Shown in pieces: positions 7,909 to 17,559 of a stretch of DNA of 64,000 nt. Origin of the DNA: Paenibacillus pasadenensis (lineage in GTDB: Bacteria; Bacillota; Bacilli; Paenibacillales; Paenibacillaceae); contig NZ_JAMBOT010000010.1 in NCBI RefSeq assembly GCF_023715725.1, forward strand, positions 54,558-118,557, given 5' to 3'. How positions within the stretch are numbered: position 1 is the first letter of the stretch; each line of letters begins with the position of its first letter. The notes beneath the pieces were generated by a model. That model was not told the origin of the DNA, searched no databases, and saw only the letters and a program-made list of their open reading frames with translations. Position numbers and translations under genes: made by a program.

Positions 7909-9426
7909 TTAGCCTAGAGTAAGCTTCCGGCTCATGACCTGCTTCTCCTGCGACATGATTTTAAGTCCTAGCTGCTCATTCCACTTGCCAAGCGGCAAAT
8001 AGATTTCGTTTTTATAATGAAGGGCTTCAACTTTTAAAAGATCCACAACAGCCGATTTGTTCGTGCGGGTTAAAATGATTTTCTGCGAAGCCGGCTTGTA
8101 CTTGATTTGAAAAGCCTTCGCGAAGTCGCTCAAGGGCACGTAATAAGCGTTATTGTACCGGAATGAAGGCTGGTTTTTATAACGCACCAGCGTGTTTTTG
8201 TGCTGTATGGCCACAGGCTCGCCCAGATAGAGCATGGAAGAGCGGTCGAAAAGATCGTATTGAACAGAGGATTTATCTTCATGCTCCGAGGTTAAGGACG
8301 GGTCGGAGAAGCTTTTTTTCAAGACGATATTTCGGTAAAACGATGGAAATTTGTCTTTCCAAATCGAAGCCTGATGCACGAGAAGTACCTCGTTGTTCTG
8401 CCATTCGACACGTGTAAACCCAATATCCTTATCCGACGAAAGCCGATCGACGAGACGGAACGTAGATGTGTCGTAAACAGATACTGAGTAGGCATTATCC
8501 AGCTCACTCATTCTGGCACTAATCGCTACGTAACGACGGTCCGGTGAAATAACCACGGAAGGACGATGGACTCCCTTCAAGAGCTGAAACGGCGAATTGG
8601 AACCCATTTGTCCGGACACGGACCACATCTTGCTTCCCTCTCCTGCTATGGGATTTTTTACGATAAGACTGGATTTTCCTCCGTGAAACGGAGTTTTTTG
8701 AGAAGCTTTATTGTCGATATTTTTCGTGACTCGCACGGGTTCCTTGAGCTCAACACCAGGCCCTGCCCGGTAACAATCGGTGAAGCTAGGGAATTTTTTG
8801 CAGTACACGGCGTATTCATTTGGCATTTTAGGCGTGAATGAAGACTCAAACTCACCCGAAATAAAATAGTTTGGGCTTATGAGTACCCCGTCAGTACTGT
8901 CTCCTGGCTTAATTTTCTCTGCTGTGAACAGCGAGTAAAAATCCACTTGGCCCGGATCATCGTGAGTTGCTGCTGTATACATATCTAGATAGGGATATAA
9001 ATCAATCGGGGCTGCATCCCAGACGGAACGAGTAACCTTTCGAAGTTTGTTCGTGGTGTTATCAAACTCGTAAAGGGTAACTCCCTCTGTTTCGTCGCCA
9101 AGCTGATAGGCCGTGTCATACGATTTTAATCCGCGAGAGGTAAGCCCAGTTACGGCAAACATATGATCATCTTCAAATAAGTCACCATCCGCAGGATCAA
9201 GCAGCAGGGAAGGATCGTTAAACCGGTAAGTATCAACTTTGCTTATGCCCGTATCAAAGCTGACGGTGTATTTTTTTACGATTATTTCTGTTAAATCCAT
9301 GCTTGGACGAATTTCCACCTTCGTCCTAAGCCGCTCCGAAGGCTGCGCGGCGGAGGAAAAATGAACTGGCGGCACAAAAAATAGAAGCGCCAGCATGAAG
9401 CATAATACTGTTTTGAGCTTATTCAT
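7909..9426 (-). CDS. Secreted protein with C-terminal stalk domain
   Basis: A 505-residue exported protein of unknown role. Residues 1-27 form a signal peptide (KLKTVLCFMLALLFFVPPVHFSSA). The middle has WD/propeller-like pieces (RRYVAISARMSELDNAYSVSVYDTSTFRLV). The end (about 415-495) is a copper-amine-oxidase N-terminal-like 'stalk' domain, with RYNNAYYVPLSDFAKAFQIKYKPASQKIIL and EIYLPLGKWNEQLGLKI. Stalk domains are common surface modules in Paenibacillus. It is divergent from the second GH16 gene with a 279-bp shared upstream region, so co-regulation is possible. Confidence 0.75.
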   Translation of the reverse strand: MNKLKTVLCFMLALLFFVPPVHFSSAAQPSERLRTKVEIRPSMDLTEIIVKKYTVSFDTGISKVDTYRFNDPSLLLDPADGDLFEDDHMFAVTGLTSRGLKSYDTAYQLGDETEGVTLYEFDNTTNKLRKVTRSVWDAAPIDLYPYLDMYTAATHDDPGQVDFYSLFTAEKIKPGDSTDGVLISPNYFISGEFESSFTPKMPNEYAVYCKKFPSFTDCYRAGPGVELKEPVRVTKNIDNKASQKTPFHGGKSSLIVKNPIAGEGSKMWSVSGQMGSNSPFQLLKGVHRPSVVISPDRRYVAISARMSELDNAYSVSVYDTSTFRLVDRLSSDKDIGFTRVEWQNNEVLLVHQASIWKDKFPSFYRNIVLKKSFSDPSLTSEHEDKSSVQYDLFDRSSMLYLGEPVAIQHKNTLVRYKNQPSFRYNNAYYVPLSDFAKAFQIKYKPASQKIILTRTNKSAVVDLLKVEALHYKNEIYLPLGKWNEQLGLKIMSQEKQVMSRKLTLG

Positions 9427-9589
9427 ACGTAAGGGACACTCTCCTTGGTTTCGATTACATGTTACTGTATCGGCCGTAGAGACGCCGCAATGAACGGGTA
9501 TTGGAACCTGTGCGGATCAATGTATTTCATACAGATTAAGAGATTTGCTTCTTTACGCTCCTATTTACGAAATCTAAACTATTCGTATT

Positions 9590-9616
9590 CCAATATCAGA
9601 ATTATTAGAATATTGG
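9590..9616. promoter_or_regulatory. Inverted repeat in the divergent GH16 / stalk-protein region
   Basis: CCAATAT (9590-9596) and ATATTGG (9610-9616) are perfect inverted arms around 13 AT-rich bases, about 90 bases upstream of the GH16 start. A regulator site is plausible; the binding protein is unknown. Confidence 0.4.
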
Positions 9617-9705
9617 GAAATTCAGGGTTGAAGGGAGAGAATCGATAGCACTTTTTGTGTTGGATACCGATGTCGTCATGTTCAAACTGAAGGGGAGGAA
9701 TAATC

Positions 9706-12066
9706 GTGAACCATTCATTTCAGCGTCGGAAATGGAGTACTCTGAAGCCCGCCCTAGTGAAAACTGCGCTGTCAGCGGCTCTTGCGCTATCAGCGGTCGC
9801 TCCGGTCGTTTCAGCGGAGGGGCCATCGTCAATGCCGCCTCTACAAGTTTTACCCTCCACAGGCAGCAATATGGTGTTAAACGGCGGTTTTGAGCAAGGA
9901 GGCATCAACCATTGGATCGGCTCGTATGATCCGGCTAATTTGCTAACGGCCCCGGAATTCGGGGCAAGCTTCGGGTACAACGGAACAGGCGGCGTGCGGC
10001 TGAATACCGGTCCCGATACGACGTCGCGGCTTATTCAACAATTAGGAGGGAGTTACACGGCCCATTCCGCCGGTACGGGAGAGCTTGCCCTTGCGCCGAA
10101 TAAAACGTATTTGTTGAAAGCGAAGATGAAAACAACGGGCGGCGTGAGCGGGACGTTGACGTTTGAAACGGTGAGGCTGTTCGACACCCGTGAAACAGTC
10201 ATTTCCGTAACTCCCGCTACCGTCACGTCCTCCGCTTGGCAGAACGTCACGGCAATTATCCAGACAGGCAATCAATATGCGGCAGGTAAAATTATGGTGG
10301 AGGCTTATAAAGGAACGACGGCCGGGCAGGTATATATCGATGATATTGAGCTGATCGCGGCGGGCGGCGAGTTTTTGGCCACTCCGACTGGCGTGCCTGC
10401 CTCTAATCCCGGCGTGCTTTTTGACGACTTTGGCGGCACAACGCTCGATCAGAGCAAATGGCTGATGCCGTCCAAAGCCTGGGGAGGCCCCAACAACGGG
10501 GTTGTGCCGGAAAACCTGTCCATCGTTCCAAGCGTGGCGGGCGATTCCGGCAGCGGCTATTTGGTCATGGAGGCCCATGGAGACCTTTACAACGGACCGG
10601 TAACCGGCACAAATCTGTACGGCGTATACGACGCAGTTGCCGGAAAACAGATTGATCCCAACAAGCGGGTTGGCAGTGCATTGGCGACCCGGGACTACTA
10701 CGCATCCGGCAGTTATGAGGTTCGGGCTAAAATCGCACCCGATTTAGGAGCGGTCACTGCCTTTTGGACGTTCCACTATGTCGAGGACGAGTCGCTGCCG
10801 GGCGGCAAAATCCGCAACACGGAAATTGACTGGGAATTTCCGACTGGCGCCAACGACGGCTCGGTTCCTTTAAGCCAGGACGTTGCAACATTCGACCGGG
10901 CGCGGCTTAACACCTGGGGCGGCTATGTGCCGGGAGAAGGGGCGCATCATCCGGGCCGTGTTGTGCTGCCTAAAAACGCACAGGGTCAAAATCACGTTCA
11001 GGACGGCAAATTCCATAAGTATCGTTTTGACTGGTACAGCACAGGCAAAAACGGCGATAACATTCCGCGTGTGGAGTGGTATCTGGATGACCAGCTAGTG
11101 TATGTCGAGCAATTTGATCCAAGCGATACGCAAAATAATATCGGTTACCGCGCAGCCCGCTATTGGCTGGGAGTGTGGTTCCCGGCTCAGAGCACCAACC
11201 CGCTGGCGACAGGCGAGACGGGCTGGGGCGGCACTCCTAATTTCTCCGTATCTAAGGCTTACATCGACTGGGTCAGAATTACGCCGTTTACGAATCAGCC
11301 GAACGACAGCTATGAGCGTGAATCAACGCCGAATTTCGGCTTTGCCCTGCCGCACCGGGCGCCGGGCTGGAACGGGGGCGGGGGAGGCGGCACCGACACT
11401 CAAGCGCCAGCAGCGCCAACGCAGCTGCAATCGCCAGCCAAAACATCTGCCAGCGTGTCGTTGAACTGGAATGCTTCTACAGATAACGTTGGCGTGACGG
11501 GCTACGAAATCGCCTTTGGAGGCAATGTGGTCCAGTCCGCCGGAACATCTGCAACAATTACCGGTCTTTCACCAGGCACGGCGTATACGTTCACCGTCAA
11601 AGCCAAAGATGCCGCAGGCAATCTATCAGCTGCAAGCGCGCCGCTCACCGTGACGACCCTTACCGGCGGCTCGGCGAACCTGCTGCAGAACGGGGATTTC
11701 AGCTTCGCTCTCGTATCAAACTCCGCTCAAGGGTGGAAGAGTGTCGGTACGGGGGGAGCCAGCACGACAGGCGGCGTTTTGCAGCTGATCCCAAGCGCAA
11801 TCGATACGGCAGAGGCGGAGCAGGTCGTGAGCGTTACCCCGGGGCAGTCCTATAAACTAACCGCCAGCCTCTCCACATCGGGGATTTATGGATATATCCG
11901 CGTTTTCAGCGGATCCCAGATGCTGGCTGAGGATTTCACAACGAGCAGCAAAACGAGCAGTCAAACCTTCACGGCCGCCGGCAGCTCATTACGGATCGTA
12001 ATACACGCCTATAAACAGCAAGCCGGCACATTTACCGTTGATAACACTGTGTTGACCGTTAACTAA
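9706..12066 (+). CDS. Secreted GH16 glycoside hydrolase with CBM, FN3 and CBM modules
   Basis: A 786-residue secreted glycanase, GTG start after GGGGAGG. Modules in order: signal peptide (1-37, VVSA), CBM-like beta domain (about 55-218, from MVLNGGFEQGG to VYIDDIELIA), GH16 catalytic domain (about 235-545), fibronectin type III domain (about 567-655, SVSLNWNASTDNVGVTGYEI) and a second CBM-like domain to the end. The catalytic signature is EIDWE, with E373 and E377 as nucleophile and acid/base. Shared phrases with the tandem enzyme (NNGVVPEN, ATRDYYASGSYEVRAKI, GRLNTW-type strands) put both in the same GH16 branch. The two probably attack the same or related polysaccharides outside the cell. 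Confidence 0.93.
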   Translation: MNHSFQRRKWSTLKPALVKTALSAALALSAVAPVVSAEGPSSMPPLQVLPSTGSNMVLNGGFEQGGINHWIGSYDPANLLTAPEFGASFGYNGTGGVRLNTGPDTTSRLIQQLGGSYTAHSAGTGELALAPNKTYLLKAKMKTTGGVSGTLTFETVRLFDTRETVISVTPATVTSSAWQNVTAIIQTGNQYAAGKIMVEAYKGTTAGQVYIDDIELIAAGGEFLATPTGVPASNPGVLFDDFGGTTLDQSKWLMPSKAWGGPNNGVVPENLSIVPSVAGDSGSGYLVMEAHGDLYNGPVTGTNLYGVYDAVAGKQIDPNKRVGSALATRDYYASGSYEVRAKIAPDLGAVTAFWTFHYVEDESLPGGKIRNTEIDWEFPTGANDGSVPLSQDVATFDRARLNTWGGYVPGEGAHHPGRVVLPKNAQGQNHVQDGKFHKYRFDWYSTGKNGDNIPRVEWYLDDQLVYVEQFDPSDTQNNIGYRAARYWLGVWFPAQSTNPLATGETGWGGTPNFSVSKAYIDWVRITPFTNQPNDSYERESTPNFGFALPHRAPGWNGGGGGGTDTQAPAAPTQLQSPAKTSASVSLNWNASTDNVGVTGYEIAFGGNVVQSAGTSATITGLSPGTAYTFTVKAKDAAGNLSAASAPLTVTTLTGGSANLLQNGDFSFALVSNSAQGWKSVGTGGASTTGGVLQLIPSAIDTAEAEQVVSVTPGQSYKLTASLSTSGIYGYIRVFSGSQMLAEDFTTSSKTSSQTFTAAGSSLRIVIHAYKQQAGTFTVDNTVLTVN

Positions 12067-12079
12067 CCTAAGCATAAAG

Positions 12080-12110
12080 AAGAGGCAGGCCGAGAGGCCT
12101 GCCTCTTGAT
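12080..12110 (+). terminator. Terminator of the second GH16 gene
   Basis: Perfect AGAGGCAGGCC / GGCCTGCCTCT stem with a GAGA tetraloop. The T-tract is weak (TTGATATAG), so termination may be partial. Confidence 0.7.
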
Positions 12111-12253
12111 ATAGATTTAAAGCCCTATCGTATTTACAGGAGCAGAATTGATTATTTTTAGCATTAAAAAGTGGTAACTTGTGGTATCCTAGAGCTACTA
12201 TTAACCTGCCTTAACAGGGGGACAATGTCTTTAGAAGAATACAGGAGAATGTT

Positions 12254-13837
12254 ATGAAAGAAACGCGCCTTGAGAATTGGAAGCGCTCATGCCTTGAAGC
12301 GGGAATGGACCCGCACTCCATACCGGAATATAACGAGCGGTTTACCCCGGAGCAGTTGGATGCTCAGCTGGAGCGATACGGAGAATTGATGAGTGTATGC
12401 CGCTCCTTTACCAAGGAATTCCTTTCGTCGTTGCCGGAAAATCCGATGCTGGTCGCGATTAATGACAGCAAGGGGTACATTCTAGGCTTTTTTGGCAATG
12501 AAGCGATGAAAAACATGCTGCAGCAGGTCGGTATCGTGCCGGGCGTCCGCTTTTCGAATACGATTGGTCCCAATGCGGTCGCGCTTTGCCTGGAGACAAG
12601 AGAGCCGGTTCTGTTGAGCGGCGAGGACCATTACCACATTATGCTGCATGGCAGCGCCTGTTATACGGCTCCGCTGTTCCCCCATAATGAGGACGGGCCA
12701 TGGGCAACGCTCAGCTTCATGATGCTGGCGGAAAGCTCGCATCCGCAGCTTATGGCGCTGCTCCGTTCCATGGCCGCCTCGATGGAGCGCGAGCTGGAAC
12801 TACGGCGGCAAAACAGCCACCAGCGGATTCTGACCCAGGCGCTGCTGCAAACGCCCTATTACGGGGTTATGTTGACGGATCATAACGGCAGAATCATCTC
12901 CATGAACCAACCGCTGCTGAAGCTGTTGCGTATGAACAAAGAGGCATTGGGAGAGCTCTGCGGCGAACTTCCGTTAATCGGAGCTCCTATCCGAGATATG
13001 CTTGCAGGTGGCGGACGTCCTTTATTGGGCGTTGAGCTGGCTGAGGAGCGGGAAGAGGGCCAGCATCACTTTCTGCTGGACATGCTGCCGATAACCGACA
13101 AAGAGGGCGGCATGCTATTTGCCGTCGCTATTATGCGTGACATGACGGATGCCCGGCGGGCGGACGAGATTTTGCACGGAGCGGAGAAGCTGGTTTTGGC
13201 CGGACAGCTTGCCGTTGGCATTGCGCATGAAATCCGTAATCCGCTCACCGTCGTCCGGGGGATGCTGCAATTCACCTCGACCAGAATTAAAAAAGAGCAT
13301 TACGAGTTAATTATGGGCGAGTTGGACCGGATTAATTTAATTGTAGGCGACTTTATGGGCTTGGGCAGAAGCCAACCTCCGAGCATGCAGCTTGAGAATG
13401 TGAACGAGCTGGTGGAAGAAACACTGCAGGTTGTGGAGTTTCAATGTCGTTTGGACGGAATCGGACTTATACGGGAATACGAGCATTGCGGCATGATCCG
13501 CTGCGACCGCAATAAGTTTAAGCAAGTGCTGCTCAACATTCTCCGTAATGCGACGGACGCTATGCCGGAAGGCGGCCGCATTACCGTTCGTATCTCCGTC
13601 AAGGAGGGCTGGCAGCTAATTGAGTTCTCGGATACGGGAGCCGGCATGACGCCAGCCCAGATTGCACGAATCGGCGAACCTTTCCGAACCAACAAAAAAG
13701 GGGGAAGCGGTCTCGGTCTAACCATCGTCAAGCGCATTATGGACGCACACGACGGCCGCCTGTCCTTTAACAGCGAATCTGGAAAAGGCACAAAGGTGAC
13801 ACTGGAATTCCCCCTGCATACCGAAAATAACGCATAA
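12254..13837 (+). CDS. Orphan PAS histidine kinase, sporulation-kinase type
   Basis: A 527-residue soluble sensor kinase. N-terminal region to about 190 is GAF-like (GVRFSNTIGPNAVALCLETREPVLLSG) as in AcoR/DhaR-type sensors. A PAS domain (about 195-300, YYGVMLTDHNGRIISMNQPLLKLL) follows. The dimerisation box is GIAHEIRNPLTVVRGMLQF, with the phospho-accepting His. The ATPase has N box NILRNATDAM, G1 DTGAGM and G2 GGSGLGL. HEIRNPLT plus a short loop ending in EL-DRINLIVGDFM is typical of KinA-E kinases that feed Spo0F. No response regulator is adjacent. Phosphorelay input is therefore inferred; Spo0F is encoded at 52647. Confidence 0.88.
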   Translation: MKETRLENWKRSCLEAGMDPHSIPEYNERFTPEQLDAQLERYGELMSVCRSFTKEFLSSLPENPMLVAINDSKGYILGFFGNEAMKNMLQQVGIVPGVRFSNTIGPNAVALCLETREPVLLSGEDHYHIMLHGSACYTAPLFPHNEDGPWATLSFMMLAESSHPQLMALLRSMAASMERELELRRQNSHQRILTQALLQTPYYGVMLTDHNGRIISMNQPLLKLLRMNKEALGELCGELPLIGAPIRDMLAGGGRPLLGVELAEEREEGQHHFLLDMLPITDKEGGMLFAVAIMRDMTDARRADEILHGAEKLVLAGQLAVGIAHEIRNPLTVVRGMLQFTSTRIKKEHYELIMGELDRINLIVGDFMGLGRSQPPSMQLENVNELVEETLQVVEFQCRLDGIGLIREYEHCGMIRCDRNKFKQVLLNILRNATDAMPEGGRITVRISVKEGWQLIEFSDTGAGMTPAQIARIGEPFRTNKKGGSGLGLTIVKRIMDAHDGRLSFNSESGKGTKVTLEFPLHTENNA

Positions 13838-13845
13838 CGAACAGC

Positions 13846-13884
13846 AGCCGCCCGGAAGAGTTTCTTCGGGGCGGCTGTTTTTTT
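13846..13884. terminator. Bidirectional terminator
   Basis: AGCCGCCC / GGGCGGCT stem with an inner GGAAGA...TCTTC hairpin and seven T residues. It separates the convergent kinase and the 13898 gene. Confidence 0.88.
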
Positions 13885-13897
13885 ACATGCAGGCATC

Positions 13898-14404
13898 TTA
13901 TTCACTTTCGCTCTTCGCAACACTTTGGAATTCGGCGAGCAAATCATCCAGACAGTCGCTGATTGCGTCGGTATCTCCGACTTTAACCGCTTTATCCAAC
14001 GCTTGCTCCACCTTTTGCACCGTTGCTGCTTCGAACGTCTCATCAGTCAGGGAGAGTTTCACTTTTACAGGCTCCGACATTACAGCCGCTTTGCCAGCAT
14101 CCTCTTCCAGCTTTACTTTCCCTGCTGGTTTCTTCTCCAGCTCCTTCAACGTTTTTTTCCATTCCGCCACCTTTTCAGGAGCGTATTTCTCAGCAAGTTT
14201 CACATAATCGCGGCGCGGCACAGCTATCGTTTCGGCTACTTTGTCTGCGGAGGTTTCTTTCTTCGTCATTTCTTCCTTAATTACGCTGGAGCTAATGGTG
14301 TCGCTCAAAGGACTGACGGCGGCACTGGCTGCCAGCGGACTGGCTAAAGCGGCGAATACGACGGAGGCGAGGGCAACTTTGCTAGCGATACGGCTTTTCA
14401 TCAT
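13898..14404 (-). CDS. Small secreted hypothetical protein
   Basis: A 168-residue exported protein. ATG 14404 is chosen because AAAGGAGCT precedes it and a clean signal peptide follows (MMKSRIASKVALASVVFAALASPLAASA); the open frame runs a further 84 codons upstream without a ribosome site. The mature part is Lys/Glu-rich and probably helical (YVKLAEKYAPEKVAEWKKTLKELEKK). It ends in an acidic DAISDCLDDLLAEFQSVAKSESE stretch with a single cysteine. No family recognised. It is transcribed divergently from a two-component system, so it may be a target or partner. Confidence 0.7.
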   Translation of the reverse strand: MMKSRIASKVALASVVFAALASPLAASAAVSPLSDTISSSVIKEEMTKKETSADKVAETIAVPRRDYVKLAEKYAPEKVAEWKKTLKELEKKPAGKVKLEEDAGKAAVMSEPVKVKLSLTDETFEAATVQKVEQALDKAVKVGDTDAISDCLDDLLAEFQSVAKSESE

Positions 14405-14569
14405 GTGGGGTAGCTCCTTTGGGTGTGGGTTTGTCTGACAAGGTCTATCGTACGCCTGAGGTGTGGCATGAAGTTGGTGAATTTGTGGAAAAACAATGGC
14501 ACAGGCTATGGAGAGAAACATGCTTGTTATAATGGGGGAACCGAGATTAAGGAGCAGGAGGTCAGATGC

Positions 14570-15274
14570 ATGCAGGATATTACGGTTGCTATTGTGGATG
14601 ACGACGAGAATATTCGCCATCTGGTCGAGGCTTATTTGATCAGAGAAAATTATCAAACGATCGGACTCGCTTCAGCCGAAGAAGCCTGGGCCCTTTACCG
14701 GGACAACCCTCCGGATTTGTGGGTGCTCGACATTATGCTGCCAGGAATGGACGGCTTCGAGTTATGCCGGAAGATTCGCGACAAGGCCGAGGTGCCGATC
14801 ATTATGATATCCGCCAAAGACAGCGAGGTGGACAAAATACTCGGCTTGGAGCTCGGAAGCGACGATTATTTGGTCAAACCGTTCAGTCCGCGCGAGCTGG
14901 TTGCCCGCGTAAAAAGGCAATGCCAGCGCTGGTACAGAGGAAGATTAAACGATTCGCAAACCGAGCAGGAGGAAGCTGTAACGCTGGGCCTTCTGCGCAT
15001 TTTGCCGGAAGAGCGCCGCGCCTTTTGGGAGGAGCAGGAGTTAGAGCTAACGTTTAAGGAGTTTGAGCTGCTGCATGTGTTTGCCAGAAATCCGAATCGG
15101 GCGTTTAACCGGGAAGAGCTGCTTGTGCAGGTCTGGGGCGACGATTATTTTGGGAGCGACCGCGCGGTTGACCATCTGATTAAAAGGCTTCGCAAAAAAT
15201 GCGCCGAGCTGCCGCTTGAAGCGGTGTGGGGACATGGCTATCGATTGCGTCTGGAAGGAGGCGATGGAGAATGA
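14570..15274 (+). CDS. OmpR/PhoB-family response regulator
   Basis: A 234-residue DNA-binding response regulator. ATG 14570 follows AGGAGGT and starts the receiver domain directly (MQDITVAIVDDDENIRHLVEAYL). The phospho-acceptor Asp is in WVLDIMLPGMDG, followed by the conserved ISA and LVKPF Lys. A winged-helix domain (about 140-230, LTFKEFELLHVFARNPNRAFNREELLVQVWG) recognises DNA. The stop overlaps the kinase start as ATGA, so the pair is translationally coupled. The stimulus is unknown. Confidence 0.94.
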   Translation: MQDITVAIVDDDENIRHLVEAYLIRENYQTIGLASAEEAWALYRDNPPDLWVLDIMLPGMDGFELCRKIRDKAEVPIIMISAKDSEVDKILGLELGSDDYLVKPFSPRELVARVKRQCQRWYRGRLNDSQTEQEEAVTLGLLRILPEERRAFWEEQELELTFKEFELLHVFARNPNRAFNREELLVQVWGDDYFGSDRAVDHLIKRLRKKCAELPLEAVWGHGYRLRLEGGDGE

Positions 15275-16752
15275 AGCTGCAGCTCCAATTCAATCTGGCA
15301 TTTGGCTTGCTTCTGGTATTCGTACTCGGTTTTGCAGCCGTCCTGATCCATTTTGTGTTACTGGATTATTTGGTGGCAAATCAGAAGCAGGAATTGAGAA
15401 AAATAAACACGGAAATGGCAGCAAAGCTGGGGGCAGCTGTGGGAGGGCAGAAGGCAGCAGTTCCATCCTCGGATCGTGGAGACAGCTCGAACCCGGAGCA
15501 AGCTCCACAGGATCAAACCGCGTCGCCGGATGGTACAAAGGCTGTTAGCAAAACAGAGGCTGCACAATCTCTGTTCGAGGAGTATTCCGGTTTGGCTTTA
15601 TTGCTGGATGAGGATGGGAATGTTGTCCAGTCAAGCAATGAAGTTCGCTCGCTGCCCAGTGAAGCGCTGAAGCTGGGAAAGGAGGACAGTACTCAATTTA
15701 CAACGATATCTCCAAATCAAGGAAATTATATTTCTGATGTGCTGGAAGTGCCGGGGATCGGTCGGCTGGCCCAATTGACGCCGCTTAGCCAAATTAAGCA
15801 GTTTGAGCGGGCGCTTATGGGAAGGCTGCTGCTTGTTCTGCTTGCCGGCGGTCTGCTTGCCTTACTGCTTAGCATGCTGCTGACGCGCAAATTGATTCGT
15901 CCTCTTATGAAGCTGCGCGGGGAGCTGCATAAAGTTCAGGAGCGCAGGTTCGGCGAAGTCAGCTTGGTTCAGGCTGGAGGAGAGATCGGCAATGTTGCCC
16001 GGACGGTCTATGACCTGGCTGGCGAGCTGGATCGTCACAACCGCGCGCAAAAGCAGTTTTTTCAAAATGCGTCCCATGAGCTCAAAACACCGCTCATGTC
16101 GATTGCCGGTTATGCGGAAGGAATCCGCGACGGAGTCTTTCAAGGCGAGCAATCCATTAAAGGATTGGAAATAATCCGCAATGAAGCGGGCCGTCTCACG
16201 CGAATCGTAACGGAAATGACGCTGCTCGCGAAGCTGGAAAGCGAAGAGGATATATTTCAGCCGTCCGGCGTGGATGTGAAGGAGCTGATTGAGGATACGG
16301 CTGAACGGGTGAACCCGTTGCTCGGAAGCCGCAGCATCCAGCTAAATATGCAATGGCCTGACCAGGAGCCGAAGCGCCATTTAATAACGGCAGACCGGGA
16401 CAAGCTGCTGCAAGCCTTTCTTAACCTGTTATCCAATGCGATCCGCCACGCGCAGTCGACCATAAACGTGGAGGCGATATACGGCAAAGATTCATTGACG
16501 GTACGCATTCACGACGACGGGCCGGGTTTTCCGGAAGAACTCATACCGAATTTATTTAAGCGTTTTGTGAAAGGGAAAGGCGGAGAGACTGGACTTGGCC
16601 TGGCCATTTCACGGGCAATCGTTGAGCGCAGCGGCGGGACGATAAGCGCCGGCAACGACAGCGATGGAGGCGCGGTGTTAACCGTCGCTCTGCCGCTCAC
16701 GGGAGCTCTCCAAGCCCGAGGAAAGGTACCGCCGCTGGCTTTACAATCTTAA
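15271..16752 (+). CDS. Membrane sensor histidine kinase
   Basis: A 493-residue sensor kinase, cognate to the preceding regulator. ATG 15271 follows GGAGG within the upstream gene. Layout: transmembrane helix 1 (about 8-30), an extracytoplasmic region rich in Ala/Gln/Ser that includes a low-complexity stretch (about 50-100), helix 2 (about 190-210, LLLVLLAGGLLALLLSMLL), HAMP, HisKA with the phospho-His in NASHELKTPLMSIAGYAEGI, and an ATPase with LLSNAIRHA, HDDGPGF and GGETGLGLAIS. It autophosphorylates and passes phosphate to its partner. No sensor ligand is recognised. Confidence 0.94.
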   Translation: MKLQLQFNLAFGLLLVFVLGFAAVLIHFVLLDYLVANQKQELRKINTEMAAKLGAAVGGQKAAVPSSDRGDSSNPEQAPQDQTASPDGTKAVSKTEAAQSLFEEYSGLALLLDEDGNVVQSSNEVRSLPSEALKLGKEDSTQFTTISPNQGNYISDVLEVPGIGRLAQLTPLSQIKQFERALMGRLLLVLLAGGLLALLLSMLLTRKLIRPLMKLRGELHKVQERRFGEVSLVQAGGEIGNVARTVYDLAGELDRHNRAQKQFFQNASHELKTPLMSIAGYAEGIRDGVFQGEQSIKGLEIIRNEAGRLTRIVTEMTLLAKLESEEDIFQPSGVDVKELIEDTAERVNPLLGSRSIQLNMQWPDQEPKRHLITADRDKLLQAFLNLLSNAIRHAQSTINVEAIYGKDSLTVRIHDDGPGFPEELIPNLFKRFVKGKGGETGLGLAISRAIVERSGGTISAGNDSDGGAVLTVALPLTGALQARGKVPPLALQS

Positions 16753-16838
16753 GCAGGCTGCTGTCGCATTTATCCAATTCCTCGTTTTGCCGTCATGATA
16801 CACTGATGGTGAACAATGATGGAGGAAGAGGTGACAGG

Positions 16839-17294
16839 ATGGAAGAGCTGCGGTATACCATTTATGTAAATGCTTCTCCAGAGGAAGTGTGGAAGGTATT
16901 TGTGGAACCGGAAGGAACGCGGGCTGTGTTTTTTGGGTCGGTGCTGGAAACGGATTTTAAGCCGGGGTCGTCCTTTCGTTACGTCGGGCCGGGCAATGAC
17001 GGGGAGCGCACCGTTCATGTGTATGGAGAAGTTTTGGAGTTTGAGCCGAATGTCCGTATGAGCTATACGGAGCATCCGGGTCCTTCTTACCGGGACAACC
17101 ATGCCGAGCTGGAAACCCGCGTTACGCTTGTGCTTGAGCCGGTCGGCTCAGCGACGAAGCTGACGCTGGTCAACGACCGCTGGCCGGACGGCCATCCATC
17201 CTACGACAATACCCGCGAAAGCTGGCCCATGATTTTGAGCAGCGCCAAGACGTTTGCCGAGACGGGCAAAACGATGGATTTTGGCTGGTCATAA
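16839..17294 (+). CDS. AHSA1/SRPBCC-domain protein
   Basis: A 151-residue cytoplasmic START-like fold protein of the AHSA1 branch. ATG 16839 follows GGAGGAAGAGGTGAC; an upstream in-frame ATG at 16806 lacks a site. Family hallmarks are the N-terminal IYVNASPEEVWKVFVEPEGTRAVFFG, the strand GSSFRYVGPG, and a C-terminal helix starting SWPMILSSAKTFAETG. Such proteins bind small hydrophobic ligands; the function here is unknown. Confidence 0.88.
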   Translation: MEELRYTIYVNASPEEVWKVFVEPEGTRAVFFGSVLETDFKPGSSFRYVGPGNDGERTVHVYGEVLEFEPNVRMSYTEHPGPSYRDNHAELETRVTLVLEPVGSATKLTLVNDRWPDGHPSYDNTRESWPMILSSAKTFAETGKTMDFGWS

Positions 17295-17300
17295 TGGGAT

Positions 17301-17336
17301 AAACCCTCTCAAACTCAATTGGATGGGAGGGTTTTT
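17301..17336 (+). terminator. Terminator after the SRPBCC gene
   Basis: AAACCCTC / GAGGGTTT stem with a 20-base loop that contains a partial inner pairing, then five T residues. Confidence 0.7.
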
Positions 17337-17559
17337 CAGTAGGTTTAACTAGATCTACTACGAGTTAAAAGTTTTGCGCCTTGACTAAGTTGAGCTTCTT
17401 ATTCTATAGTCATGGTGGGCCCTTATCTAGCTGATTATGAAAGTGCCTGAGAATAGGCGCGTATCAACGGCAAACAGCCCGCGCGGAATCTGCAAATTCC
17501 GGACGAGCGATACGTATGCTGCGATATAAGCCTTCCATTCAACCAAGGAGGTGAATTTC

